From contig NZ_JAMXQV010000002.1 of NCBI RefSeq assembly GCF_024703995.1, positions 496,001-560,000 of the forward strand: a DNA stretch of 64,000 bases, in the 5' to 3' direction. The first letter of the stretch is position 1. Each line of letters begins with the position of its first letter. The position numbers were made by a program, and so were the translations under genes. A model generated the notes under the pieces. The model was not told the DNA's origin. It did no database searches and was given only the letters and a program-made list of their open reading frames with translations. This document shows, piece after piece, positions 9,603 to 17,582 of this stretch. The stretch comes from Amycolatopsis iheyensis. Its GTDB lineage: Bacteria; Actinomycetota; Actinomycetes; Mycobacteriales; Pseudonocardiaceae.

Positions 9603-10559
9603 ATGACCCGCCTGATCCTGCGTCGCCTGCTCGTCAGCGTGCTGGTGCTCTGGGTGGTGTCCCTGCTGGTCTTCGTCGCGACGTTGCTGCTGCCCGGCGA
9701 CCCCGCGCGAGCCATCCTCGGCCAGCAGGCCACCCCCGAGCGCGTCGCCGCGCTGCAGCACCAGCTGCACCTCGACCTGCCCGTGTGGCAGCGCTACCTC
9801 GACTGGCTCGGCGGTCTCTTCACCGGTGACCTCGGCACGTCGACGTCCACCCAGGGCCCGGTGACGGCTCTGCTCGGCGATCGCGTCTCGGCGTCGCTGG
9901 TGCTGCTGGTGGTCGCCGCGGTGCTGGCCACCCCGCTCGGGCTCGCCCTGGGCACGTGGAGCGCGATCCGCCGCGACCGCGCCACCGACCAGGCGATCTC
10001 CGGGATCAGCCTGGTGATCGCCGCGCTGCCGGAGTTCGTCATCGGCGTCGCGCTGGTCGTGCTGCTCTCCACGACGGTGTTCAAGATCTTCCCGTCGGTC
10101 ACCATCACCGCACCCGGTGAGACGGTGTGGGACGAGCCCGCCCAGCTCGTGCTGCCGGTGCTCACGCTCGTGCTGGTGGTGACGCCCTACATCACGCGGA
10201 TGATGCGGGCGACGATGAACGAGGTCCTCGACAGCGGATACGTCGAAATGGCCCGGCTCAAAGGCGTCCGGGAGCGGACGGTGCTGGTCCGCCACGCACT
10301 CCCGCACGCGATCGGCCCGGTCGCGCAGGTCGTCGCGCTGCAGCTGGCGTGGCTCGCCGGCGGGGTCGTGGTCGTCGAGTTCCTGTTCCGCTACCCCGGC
10401 ATCGGGCAGGCCCTGATCGATGCCGTCGGCAAGCGGGACGTCGCCGTCGTGCAGGCGGTCACGCTGCTGATCGCCGCCGTGTACATCGTGGTGAACCTCC
10501 TGGCGGATGTCGTCGGCATCCTCGCCAACCCGAAACTGCGCACGGAGGCAGGCCGATGA
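9603..10559 (+). CDS. ABC transporter permease, DppB-like
   Basis: A 318-residue membrane protein with six predicted hydrophobic segments, an N-terminal helix (LILRRLLVSVLVLWVVSLLVF) and a periplasmic loop of the usual DppB length. The late segment EMARLKGVRERTVLVRHALPHAIGPV is the EAA-type loop that contacts the ATPase. It begins one base after the binding-protein stop codon and overlaps the next permease by four bases. It would pair with the DppC-like subunit to form the translocation pore. Confidence 0.87.
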   Translation: MTRLILRRLLVSVLVLWVVSLLVFVATLLLPGDPARAILGQQATPERVAALQHQLHLDLPVWQRYLDWLGGLFTGDLGTSTSTQGPVTALLGDRVSASLVLLVVAAVLATPLGLALGTWSAIRRDRATDQAISGISLVIAALPEFVIGVALVVLLSTTVFKIFPSVTITAPGETVWDEPAQLVLPVLTLVLVVTPYITRMMRATMNEVLDSGYVEMARLKGVRERTVLVRHALPHAIGPVAQVVALQLAWLAGGVVVVEFLFRYPGIGQALIDAVGKRDVAVVQAVTLLIAAVYIVVNLLADVVGILANPKLRTEAGR

Positions 10560-11449
10560 CCGCCGTCGAACTCCCCCGCACCGCCCCGCCGGACGCGCCC
10601 CCGGCCCGCTCGGGTGGCCTCTTCCGCACCGCGTGGACGTTCCCGAAGGCCAAGATCGGCGCGGTGTTGACGATCGTGGTGGTGCTCATCGCGCTGCTCG
10701 GGCCGTGGCTCGGGCCGGTGCTCACCGGGCACACCACGACCGACTTCGCCGGGAAGCCGTTCAAGCACGACGGCGTCTTCGGCACCGACGGCCTCGGCCG
10801 CGACGTGCTGACCCGCTTCCTCGCCGGCGGCACGACGTTGCTGCTCTACGCGGTGCTCGCGACCGCGCTCGGGATCGTGCTGGGCGCGTTGCTCGGCATG
10901 GTCGCCGGCTACGGCGGTGGCTGGCTCGACAGCCTGCTGATGCGCGGCAACGACGTGCTGCTGTCGTTCCCGCAGCTGGTCATCGCGCTGCTGGCGATCG
11001 CGGTGATCGGACCGGAGGGCTGGCTGCTGGTGCTGGTCATCGGCCTGACGCACGCGCCGCGCACGGCCCGCGTCGCGCGGCAGGCGACCGTCGCGGTGCG
11101 CGGGCAGGACTACATCCGCGCGGCCGAGATGTACGCCGTGCCGCGGTCGCGGATCCTGCTGCGCGAGATCCTGCCGAACATCACCGGCCCGCTCATGGTG
11201 GAGATCGGGCTGCGGCTGACCTACTCGATCGGCTACATCGCCTCGCTGTCGTTCCTCGGCCTGGGCATCCAGCCGCCCTCGGCCGACTGGGGCCTGATGA
11301 TCAACGAGAACCGGATCGCGCTGGTCGTGCAGCCGTGGGGCGTGCTGCTCCCGGTGCTGGCGATCGCCGCGCTGACCGTGGGGACCAACCTGGTGGCCGA
11401 CGCCCTGGCCTCGGCCGCCGCCGGACGGAAGCGGGAGGCGCACGCATGA
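10556..11449 (+). CDS. ABC transporter permease, DppC-like
   Basis: A 297-residue membrane protein. After a 25-residue cytoplasmic lead comes the first helix, then the segment KHDGVFGTDGLGRDVLTRFLAGG, a strong DppC signature. The EAA loop appears as DYIRAAEMYAVPRSRILLREILPN. It shares four bases with each neighbour (ATGA), so expression is coupled to the DppB-like and ATPase genes. It is the second half of the importer pore. Confidence 0.88.
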   Translation: MTAVELPRTAPPDAPPARSGGLFRTAWTFPKAKIGAVLTIVVVLIALLGPWLGPVLTGHTTTDFAGKPFKHDGVFGTDGLGRDVLTRFLAGGTTLLLYAVLATALGIVLGALLGMVAGYGGGWLDSLLMRGNDVLLSFPQLVIALLAIAVIGPEGWLLVLVIGLTHAPRTARVARQATVAVRGQDYIRAAEMYAVPRSRILLREILPNITGPLMVEIGLRLTYSIGYIASLSFLGLGIQPPSADWGLMINENRIALVVQPWGVLLPVLAIAALTVGTNLVADALASAAAGRKREAHA

Positions 11450-12993
11450 CCGCCGCACTCGAGGTCACCGGGCTCGCCGTGTCCACTGTAGCCGGATCGC
11501 CGGTGCTCACCGACGTCTCGTTCGCCGTCGCGCCCGGCGAAGTCCTCGCCCTCGTCGGCGAATCGGGCTCCGGCAAGACGACCGCCGGGCTGGCCGCGCT
11601 CGGGCACTTCCGCCGCGGGCTGGCGGTGGCCGGCGGGCAGGTCACCGTGGCCGGCGTCGACGTGCTGTCGCTGGACGCCGCGGCCCGACGGCGGCTGCGC
11701 GGCAGCACGGTCGCCTACATCCCGCAGGACCCGGCGCTGTCGCTCAACCCGGCGTTGCGGATCGGGCTGCAGATCGCCGAGGTCCTGGAGACGCACGGGT
11801 ACGAGGGCTCGGTCGACGAACGCGTCGGCTCGGTGCTGGCCGAGGTCGGGCTGCCCGCGGACGCGGCGTACCGGCGCCGGTACCCGCACCAGCTCTCGGG
11901 CGGGCAGCAGCAGCGCGTCGGCATCGCGATGGCGTTCGCGTGCCGGCCGGCCGTCGTGGTCCTGGACGAGCCGACGACCGGGCTGGACGTCGTCACCCAG
12001 GCCCTGGTGCTGAAGACGGTCCGGGCGCTGACCGCCGAACACGACGTCGCGGCCCTGTACATCACCCACGACCTCGCGGTGGTGGCCGAGATCGCCGACC
12101 GCGTCGCGGTGATGTACCGGGGCGACATCGTCGAGTGCGGCCCGGCGGCGACGGTGCTGCGGACGCCGTCACACGCCTACACGCGGCGGCTGCTCGACGC
12201 AGTGCCGGATCCCGACGCCGCTTCCGCGCCACCGCCGCCGGAGGACCCGGTGCTCGCGACCCGGGACGTGTCCGTCTCCTATGGACAGCACGTGGTGCTG
12301 CGCGGGGTCGACGTCTCGGTCGCGCGGGGTGAGTGCCTGCTGCTGCTCGGCGAATCCGGGTCCGGGAAGACGACGTTGTCGCAGTGCATCGCGGGGTTGA
12401 CCGCCGCCTACTCGGGGACGGTGTCGCTGGCGGGCACCAGCCTGGCCGTCTCGACGCGGCAGCGGTCCGACGAGCAGCGGCGGCGGATCCAGTACGTCTT
12501 CCAGAGCCCGTTCTCCTCGCTGAACCCGCGCAAGACGGTGGCCCAGTCGATCGAAGTGCCGTTGACGCGGCTGACGTCGCTGTCGCGGGCCGAGCGCCGC
12601 GCGCGGGTCGACGAGATGCTCGACCGCGTCCGGCTCGGCCGGGCGCTGGCCGACCGGTTGCCGGACCAGCTCAGCGGCGGCGAACGGCAGCGGGCCGCCA
12701 TCGCGCGGGCCTTGGTGACCACGCCGGACGTGCTGGTGTGCGACGAGGTGACGTCCGCGTTGGACGTTTCGGTGCAGGCGACGATCGTCGAGCTGCTCGG
12801 CGAGCTGCGCCGGGAGCTGGGCATGGCGATGCTGTTCGTCACGCACAACATCGCGCTGGCCGGCGAGGTCGCGGACCGGATCGCCGTGCTGCAGGGCGGC
12901 GCGATCGTCGAGGAGGGACCGGTGCGGGACGTGCTGGACGCGCCATCGCACGACTACACGCGGGAGCTGCTGGCCGCGACCCCGCGCCTGTGA
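11446..12993 (+). CDS. ABC transporter ATPase, two nucleotide-binding domains fused (DppD-DppF type)
   Basis: A 515-residue protein with two complete ATPase domains. Domain 1 (about 1-255) has Walker A GESGSGKTTA, the signature LSGGQQQR and Walker B VVVLDEPTTGLD. Domain 2 (about 270-515) has a second GESGSGKTTL, LSGGERQR and VLVCDEVTSALD; this second Walker B has V where most have P (DEVTS for DEPTS), a variant common in this family. One fused polypeptide replaces the separate DppD and DppF subunits. It closes the importer operon, with its stop overlapping the GTG of the serine hydrolase. Confidence 0.9.
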   Translation: MTAALEVTGLAVSTVAGSPVLTDVSFAVAPGEVLALVGESGSGKTTAGLAALGHFRRGLAVAGGQVTVAGVDVLSLDAAARRRLRGSTVAYIPQDPALSLNPALRIGLQIAEVLETHGYEGSVDERVGSVLAEVGLPADAAYRRRYPHQLSGGQQQRVGIAMAFACRPAVVVLDEPTTGLDVVTQALVLKTVRALTAEHDVAALYITHDLAVVAEIADRVAVMYRGDIVECGPAATVLRTPSHAYTRRLLDAVPDPDAASAPPPPEDPVLATRDVSVSYGQHVVLRGVDVSVARGECLLLLGESGSGKTTLSQCIAGLTAAYSGTVSLAGTSLAVSTRQRSDEQRRRIQYVFQSPFSSLNPRKTVAQSIEVPLTRLTSLSRAERRARVDEMLDRVRLGRALADRLPDQLSGGERQRAAIARALVTTPDVLVCDEVTSALDVSVQATIVELLGELRRELGMAMLFVTHNIALAGEVADRIAVLQGGAIVEEGPVRDVLDAPSHDYTRELLAATPRL

Positions 12994-15239
12994 AGGGCAC
13001 GGTGGCGCCGGGGTTCGAGCCGGTGCGCGACGCGTTCGCTTCCGTGCTGGACAGGACGTCGGGCGGGGCGGCGTTCTGTGTCGTCCGGCGAGGCGAGGTG
13101 CTGGCCGAACTGTGGGGCGGGCCGGGGTGGACGCGGGACACCCTGGTCGTCCTGTTCTCCGGCACCAAGGGTGTGGTGGCGACGCTGATGGCGTTGCTGC
13201 ACGCCCGCGGGCAGCTCGACCCGCTCTCGCCGGTCTCGCGGTACTGGCCGGAATTCCCTGACGGAGACGTCTCGCACGTGCTGTCCCACACCATCGGGCT
13301 GCCGTACGTCGAGGCCGAGGTGTCCTTTCTGGACAACGCGGCCAACGCCGCCGCCCTGGCCACCCAGCGTCCCTTGTGGACACCCGGCACCCGGGTCGCC
13401 TACCACGCGGCGACCTACGGGTACCTGTGCACCGAGCTGGTCCGGCGGGTGACCGGGCGGCCGGTGGGCGAAGTGCTGCGGTCGCTGCTGGGCGACGTCG
13501 ACATCCACCTCGGGACACCGCCGTCGCTGGACCGCCGGGTGGCACGGCTGACACGGTCGCCGGACTACCGGATCAGCACGTTCCTGACCGATCCGGAGCG
13601 GCGGCGGATCGTCGAGAAGATGTACCGCGGGTTCTTGGACACCGAGACGATCAACTCCGCGGCCTACCGCCGCGCCGAGCTGGCCGCGGGCGGCGCGACC
13701 GGGACGGCGGCGGCGATGGCGCGGCTGTACGACCGGATCTGCGCCGGCCTGGTCCCCGCACCGGTGCTCGAAACGGCGACCCGGACGTGGTCGTCGGGAA
13801 TCGACGCGATCAACGACCGTCCCGTCCACTTCGGACTCGGGTACGAGCTTCAGGACGCCCTCGGCACGTACGGCCCGGCGCCGGTGGCGTTCGGCCACTC
13901 GGGCGCGGGCGGCGGGCGCCACGGCGCGTGGCCGGCGGAAGAGCTGGGGTTCTCGTTCACGACGAGTGAGCTGCAGCCGGAGGACGTGGACGACCGGGGC
14001 GCGCAGTTGCCTGAAGGCGCTCGGCAGCTGCCTCTGACCCACGCCCCGAGCGCCCCAATGTGGCCTTGGTTGCGTCTGACGCACCGAAGGCCGCCTTGGG
14101 TGCGTCTGACGCACCGAAGGCCACATTGGGGCGCTCGGTACTGGGTTGCCCGAAAGGCCGGTGTTGCTGCCTCGACGTTGATAATACGTATCACTCTCTT
14201 GACCTGCTCCACGGGGCCGTGCGACCGTCGCCGCATCAGAGACCTCGAAGGAGCGGTCATGACCCTCACCCGACGCGGCCTGCTGGCCGGCGCCGCCGCC
14301 CTCGGCGCGGGCGCGCTGGTCCCCGCCACCGCCGCTGCCGCACCGGCCGGCTTCCCCGACTACCGCTACCAGCGCCTCGCGCTGGTCAAGAGCAAGCTGC
14401 GCTACAACCCGACCGGTGAGCTGATCTTCCCCTGCGTCCGCGGCACGAAGGGCCGCATCCCGAACGCGCTCGCCGCGTACTACCTCTACTACGCCCCGCA
14501 CGACGCGCCGGGCGGGATCTGCCTGGCCTACGCGAACTCCCTCGACGAGGAGTTCACCGAGTACGCGGGCAACCCGATCATCAAGAACACCTGGCCCGGC
14601 CAGTACTCGGTGAGCCACGTGTCCTCGCCGCACGCGCTGTGGAACGACGACGTCAACCGGATCTACCTGTACTTCCACGGCGAGAACCAGGTCACGCGCC
14701 TGGCCAGCGCCGCCGACGGCATCCACTTCAGCTACGAGAAGGAAGTCCTCTCGACACGGCTGCAGCCGGCGGGCACCACCGAGACGTCGTACGCGCGGGT
14801 GTTCCGCCAGGACCTGCCGTCGAAGAACGCCCGCTACGTCATGGTGTTCATGCTCAACAACACCACCAACCACCGGGACATCGGCTGGGGCTGGTCGGCC
14901 GACGCGTTGAACTGGACGTTCTCCCAGACGCCGCTCGTGCGGCACACCGACGTCGGCGCGAACGACATCGGCGGCCCGCACCTGCTGTACCGGAACAACA
15001 GCACGTACGTCGTGTACAACACGGACATCGCCCACGGCGGCAAGCTGATGATCACCGAGGTCGGCAACGACTTCTCGAAGCGCAACCACCTCGGCGTCTT
15101 CCACACCCCGCTCGCCGGCGCCCCGGACAACGGCCGGTCCGCCGCCCCGAGCTTCGGCACCTACCAGGGCCGGGAGTACATGATCTACGAGGCCGGCGAG
15201 CGGCTGGCCGGCAACATCGCCATCGCCCGCGCGGGCTGA
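12990..15239 (+). CDS. Beta-lactamase-family serine hydrolase whose frame has no stop of its own
   Basis: The GTG at 12990 overlaps the ATPase stop. The first about 350 residues are a penicillin-binding/esterase-type hydrolase: the Ser-x-x-Lys motif is SGTK near residue 57, a Tyr motif lies in VAYHAATYGYL, and the C-terminal GHSGAGGGRHGAWP replaces the KTG-type triad of class C enzymes. The domain should end near 14030 (VDDRGAQLPEGARQLP), but no stop codon follows. The frame continues through the repeat at 14048-14136 and a linker into the Tat-exported protein starting at 14259, giving 749 codons in all. The natural stop was probably lost when the repeat landed. Whether cells make a fusion, a truncated or a degraded product is unknown. 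Confidence 0.7.
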   Translation: MKGTVAPGFEPVRDAFASVLDRTSGGAAFCVVRRGEVLAELWGGPGWTRDTLVVLFSGTKGVVATLMALLHARGQLDPLSPVSRYWPEFPDGDVSHVLSHTIGLPYVEAEVSFLDNAANAAALATQRPLWTPGTRVAYHAATYGYLCTELVRRVTGRPVGEVLRSLLGDVDIHLGTPPSLDRRVARLTRSPDYRISTFLTDPERRRIVEKMYRGFLDTETINSAAYRRAELAAGGATGTAAAMARLYDRICAGLVPAPVLETATRTWSSGIDAINDRPVHFGLGYELQDALGTYGPAPVAFGHSGAGGGRHGAWPAEELGFSFTTSELQPEDVDDRGAQLPEGARQLPLTHAPSAPMWPWLRLTHRRPPWVRLTHRRPHWGARYWVARKAGVAASTLIIRITLLTCSTGPCDRRRIRDLEGAVMTLTRRGLLAGAAALGAGALVPATAAAAPAGFPDYRYQRLALVKSKLRYNPTGELIFPCVRGTKGRIPNALAAYYLYYAPHDAPGGICLAYANSLDEEFTEYAGNPIIKNTWPGQYSVSHVSSPHALWNDDVNRIYLYFHGENQVTRLASAADGIHFSYEKEVLSTRLQPAGTTETSYARVFRQDLPSKNARYVMVFMLNNTTNHRDIGWGWSADALNWTFSQTPLVRHTDVGANDIGGPHLLYRNNSTYVVYNTDIAHGGKLMITEVGNDFSKRNHLGVFHTPLAGAPDNGRSAAPSFGTYQGREYMIYEAGERLAGNIAIARAG
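14048..14136 (+). repeat. Dispersed palindromic repeat element, copy 1
   Basis: An 89-bp element with outer inverted arms (GAGCGCCCCAATGTGG and its complement) enclosing two tandem hairpins, each GGCCTTGGNTGCGTC around a TGCGTCTGACGCA core. A copy at 43385-43471 matches it over about 86 bp with a single mismatch, in the same orientation relative to the gene it sits in. Five of the six reading frames are free of stops. It lies at the 3' end of the serine hydrolase gene. Confidence 0.85.
14179..14193. promoter_or_regulatory. Operator/promoter candidate for the Tat-exported protein
   Basis: An A/T-rich patch in otherwise GC-rich DNA: arms TGATA and TATCA around a centre that includes the perfect palindrome ATACGTAT. 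GATAAT inside it resembles a -10 box. It lies 65 bp upstream of the ATG at 14259 and suggests that this gene has its own regulated promoter even though its frame is open to the gene upstream. Confidence 0.35.
14259..15239 (+). CDS. Tat-exported protein of unknown function, beta-propeller glycosidase-like
   Basis: A 326-residue protein starting at the ATG at 14259, which has a GAAGGAG ribosome site. The twin-arginine signal TRRGLLAGAAALGAGALVP is followed by an Ala-rich cleavage region. The mature part is rich in short beta strands with repeated Trp/Tyr/His segments (SSPHALWNDDVNRIYLYFHG, SYARVFRQDLP, GGPHLLYRNNSTYVVYN), which suggests a five-bladed propeller like GH43/GH117 or related carbohydrate-binding proteins. 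I do not recognise a specific family. It lies in the same frame as, and directly downstream of, the stop-less serine hydrolase. Confidence 0.75.
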   Translation: MTLTRRGLLAGAAALGAGALVPATAAAAPAGFPDYRYQRLALVKSKLRYNPTGELIFPCVRGTKGRIPNALAAYYLYYAPHDAPGGICLAYANSLDEEFTEYAGNPIIKNTWPGQYSVSHVSSPHALWNDDVNRIYLYFHGENQVTRLASAADGIHFSYEKEVLSTRLQPAGTTETSYARVFRQDLPSKNARYVMVFMLNNTTNHRDIGWGWSADALNWTFSQTPLVRHTDVGANDIGGPHLLYRNNSTYVVYNTDIAHGGKLMITEVGNDFSKRNHLGVFHTPLAGAPDNGRSAAPSFGTYQGREYMIYEAGERLAGNIAIARAG

Positions 15240-15261
15240 GCGCGGGTGGCAGGATGCGGCC

Positions 15262-16437
15262 ATGCGCTCCTTGCCCCTCGACGGCGTCACGGTCGTGTCC
15301 TGCGAACAGGCGGTCGCCGCGCCGCTGGCCACCCGGCACCTGGCCGACCTCGGCGCCCGGGTGCTCAAGATCGAGCGCCCGGGCAGCGGCGACTTCGCCC
15401 GTGCCTACGACGAGACCGTGCACGGCCAGTCCAGCCACTTCGTCTGGCTGAACCGGTCGAAGGAGAGCGTCACGCTCGACCTCAAGAGCGACGCCGCGGC
15501 GCCGGTCATGGCGAGCCTGCTGGACCGGGCCGACGTGTTCGTGCAGAACTTCGCGCCCGGCGTCGCGGAACGGCTCGGCCTCGGCGCGGCCGCGCTGCGT
15601 GAGACGCGGCCGAGGCTGATCACGTGTTCGGTGTCGGGCTACGGCTCGAGCGGCCCCTACCGCGACGCGAAGGCGTACGACCTGCTCATCCAGTCCGAGG
15701 CCGGGCTGGTGTCGGTGACGGGCACCGCGGACGAGCCGGCCAAGAGCGGCATCCCGGCGGCCGACATCGGCGCCGGGATGTACGCGTTCTCCGGGATCCT
15801 GTCGGCGTTGTACGACCGGGAGCGCACCGGGCTCGGCACCGAGCTGGAGGTCAGCCTGTTCGACTCGCTGGTCGAGTGGATGGGCTTCCCGCTCTACTAC
15901 GCGGGTTACGGCGGCACGCCGCCGCCACGGGCCGGCACGAGCCACCCGGCGATCGCGCCGTACGGCACCTTCGCCGCCGGCGACGGGACCGAGATCGTGC
16001 TGGCGGTGCAGAACGAACGCGAATGGGCGGCGTTCTGCGAACACGCCGTCGAGCGGCCGGACTGGGTCACCGACGAGCGGTTCGCCACGGGCAGCGCCCG
16101 CGTCGCCCACCGGCCGGCCTTGGAGCAGGAGATCGACGGGATCTTCGCCGGCCTCACCGGCGACGAGCTCCAGGTGCGGCTGCGCCGGGGCCGCATCGCC
16201 CACGCACGCCGCCGCGACCTGCCCGACGTGCTGGCCCACCCCCAGCTGACGGCCCGCGACCGGTTCACTTCGGTGCCGACGCCGGGCGGCCCGATCCGCG
16301 CCACGCTGCCGCCGATCACGCTGCCCGGCCGCGCGGCGCGGATGGACCCGGTCCCGGCACTGGGCGAGCACACGGACGAGGTGCTGACGGAGTTCGGCTT
16401 CGACGCGGAGACGTTGCGGCGTCAGGGCGTGGTCTGA
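15262..16437 (+). CDS. Class III (CaiB/BaiF-family) acyl-CoA transferase
   Basis: A 391-residue protein of normal family length. The family opening LDGVTVVSCEQAVAAPLATRHLADLGARVLKIE is followed by NRSKESVTLDLKS, the GYGSSGPYRDAKAYDLLIQ segment with the likely catalytic Asp at about residue 140, and the FDSLVEWMG block. These enzymes move CoA between carboxylic acids through aspartyl-CoA thioester intermediates. CaiB itself transfers CoA to crotonobetaine or carnitine, and a CaiD-like gene lies 11 kb away, but this gene is closer to mesaconyl/succinyl-type members and is not in that operon. It begins 22 bp after the preceding gene. Confidence 0.87.
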   Translation: MRSLPLDGVTVVSCEQAVAAPLATRHLADLGARVLKIERPGSGDFARAYDETVHGQSSHFVWLNRSKESVTLDLKSDAAAPVMASLLDRADVFVQNFAPGVAERLGLGAAALRETRPRLITCSVSGYGSSGPYRDAKAYDLLIQSEAGLVSVTGTADEPAKSGIPAADIGAGMYAFSGILSALYDRERTGLGTELEVSLFDSLVEWMGFPLYYAGYGGTPPPRAGTSHPAIAPYGTFAAGDGTEIVLAVQNEREWAAFCEHAVERPDWVTDERFATGSARVAHRPALEQEIDGIFAGLTGDELQVRLRRGRIAHARRRDLPDVLAHPQLTARDRFTSVPTPGGPIRATLPPITLPGRAARMDPVPALGEHTDEVLTEFGFDAETLRRQGVV

Positions 16438-16559
16438 GGCCGTAAGGGAATTGCGGGAGTAAGGGATCCGCGCCCGGCGCGGGTGTGCGCGTTCACCCGA
16501 TGCGGCGGCGGTCCCCTCAGGACGAACGTAGGTGTCCTCGGACGAAGAAGTGAGGACAC

Positions 16560-16739
16560 ATGCGAGGCGACTGGATCTACGACTGGGTACGGGTGGAGAT
16601 GGAGTACCGCGCGGGGCCGGCGCCGGCGGTGCGCCGCGAACGCCCGGCGGCCCGCCACTGGACGACGCTGTGGGCGGGCTTGTTCACGAGCCACAGCCGG
16701 ACGGAGGTGCGGGCGGGCACGACCGCGGCAGGCTGCTGA
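16560..16739 (+). CDS. Possible small protein, 59 residues
   Basis: An ATG preceded by TGAGGA opens a 59-codon frame (beginning RGDWIYDWVRVEMEYR, then basic and Trp-rich). An inverted repeat TGTCCTC (16533-16539) / GAGGACA (16552-16558) overlaps the ribosome site and could hide it. The frame has the GC-rich third positions expected of coding DNA for about 45 codons and then enters a repetitive stretch. I do not recognise it; it may be a real short protein or a chance frame. Confidence 0.35.
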   Translation: MRGDWIYDWVRVEMEYRAGPAPAVRRERPAARHWTTLWAGLFTSHSRTEVRAGTTAAGC

Positions 16740-16975
16740 CGGCGCTCACCGCGCGGCGGGGCCTCCGACCGGGCCTGCCGGACCGGCCAGCACGCGGAAG
16801 TGCGGGCGGGCGCATCCGACCGCGCCGGGCCAGCGCCCCGCCAGCCCGGCCAACACAAGGAGGTGCCGGCGGGCACCCCCAACGCAGCCAGCCGACCGCA
16901 CCGGCGATCACCGCACGCCGGGCGCCCAGGCCCGCCCGGCCGAACCAGCTCAGCGCCCCACCAGCCCGGCCAACG
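16700..16975. repeat. Region of diverged internal duplications
   Basis: A GC-rich stretch in which blocks recur. CAGCGCCCCRCCAGCCCGGC followed by CAAC occurs at 16831-16854 and 16951-16974 with one mismatch. GGAGGTGCGGGCGGGC-like blocks occur near 16703, 16796 and 16858. The right-hand copy forms the last codons and stop of the GntR gene at 16950. The 16740-16949 part holds no convincing gene and probably arose from slippage or partial duplication of the GntR 3' end. Confidence 0.45.
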
Positions 16976-17582
16976 CCCGCCCCAGGTGCTGGCGCAGCTC
17001 GGCTTCCGCCGCGTCCCCGTCCCCCGACGCGATCACCTCCAGCAGTCGCCGGTGCTCGACCGCCAGCTCGCCCGGGTCCGGGTACGAGCCGCGCAGGCGG
17101 GCCAGGCACAGCTGCATCTCCTCCTGCAGCGGCGGGTAGATCCGGCTCAGCCGGGGACTGCCCGCCGCCTCCACCAAGGCCAGGTGGAACGCCGTGTGGG
17201 CCACGACCCGCTCGCTCCAGCCCGCCGACGGCGGCAGCGCCTCCAACTCCGCGAGCGCCGCCGCGACCGCCGTCAACGGCCGGCCGCCCGTGGTGATCAG
17301 GCGGGCCGCCGTGAGCTCCAGGGGCAGCCGGACGGTGAACAGGTCCCGCACGTCGTCGTCAGTGAGCAGGGGCACCCGCAGCGAACGGCCGGCGGAACGC
17401 TCCACCAGGTGCCGGGCCACCAGCTCCTGCAACGCCGAGCGCACCGTCGGGCGCGCCACCTCGAACGTCGTCGCCAGGCCCTGCTCGGTCAGCGGCGTGC
17501 CCGGCGCGAGCTCGCCGCTGAGGATCCGGCGTCGCACCTCCGCGACCAGCGCGTCGCGCGTAGTGGTCGTCTGCAGGATCAT
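16950..17582 (-). CDS. GntR-family transcriptional regulator (FCD type)
   Basis: A 210-residue protein. An N-terminal winged helix (RDALVAEVRRRILSGELAPGTPLTEQGLATTFEVARPTVRSALQEL) is followed by a helical FCD domain with metal-binding-like His residues (HTAFHLALVEAAGS, EHRRLLEVIASGD). The start ATG overlaps the HAD-family stop by four bases, so the two are co-transcribed, with the HAD gene first. The last codons lie in a local duplication. It may regulate the HAD gene; no effector can be named. Confidence 0.85.
   Translation of the reverse strand: MILQTTTTRDALVAEVRRRILSGELAPGTPLTEQGLATTFEVARPTVRSALQELVARHLVERSAGRSLRVPLLTDDDVRDLFTVRLPLELTAARLITTGGRPLTAVAAALAELEALPPSAGWSERVVAHTAFHLALVEAAGSPRLSRIYPPLQEEMQLCLARLRGSYPDPGELAVEHRRLLEVIASGDGDAAEAELRQHLGRALAGLVGR

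Noticed and set aside
16577..16882. A 101-codon minus-strand frame between the CoA-transferase and GntR genes
   Set aside because: Lies across the duplicated region and is low in complexity; no ribosome site.
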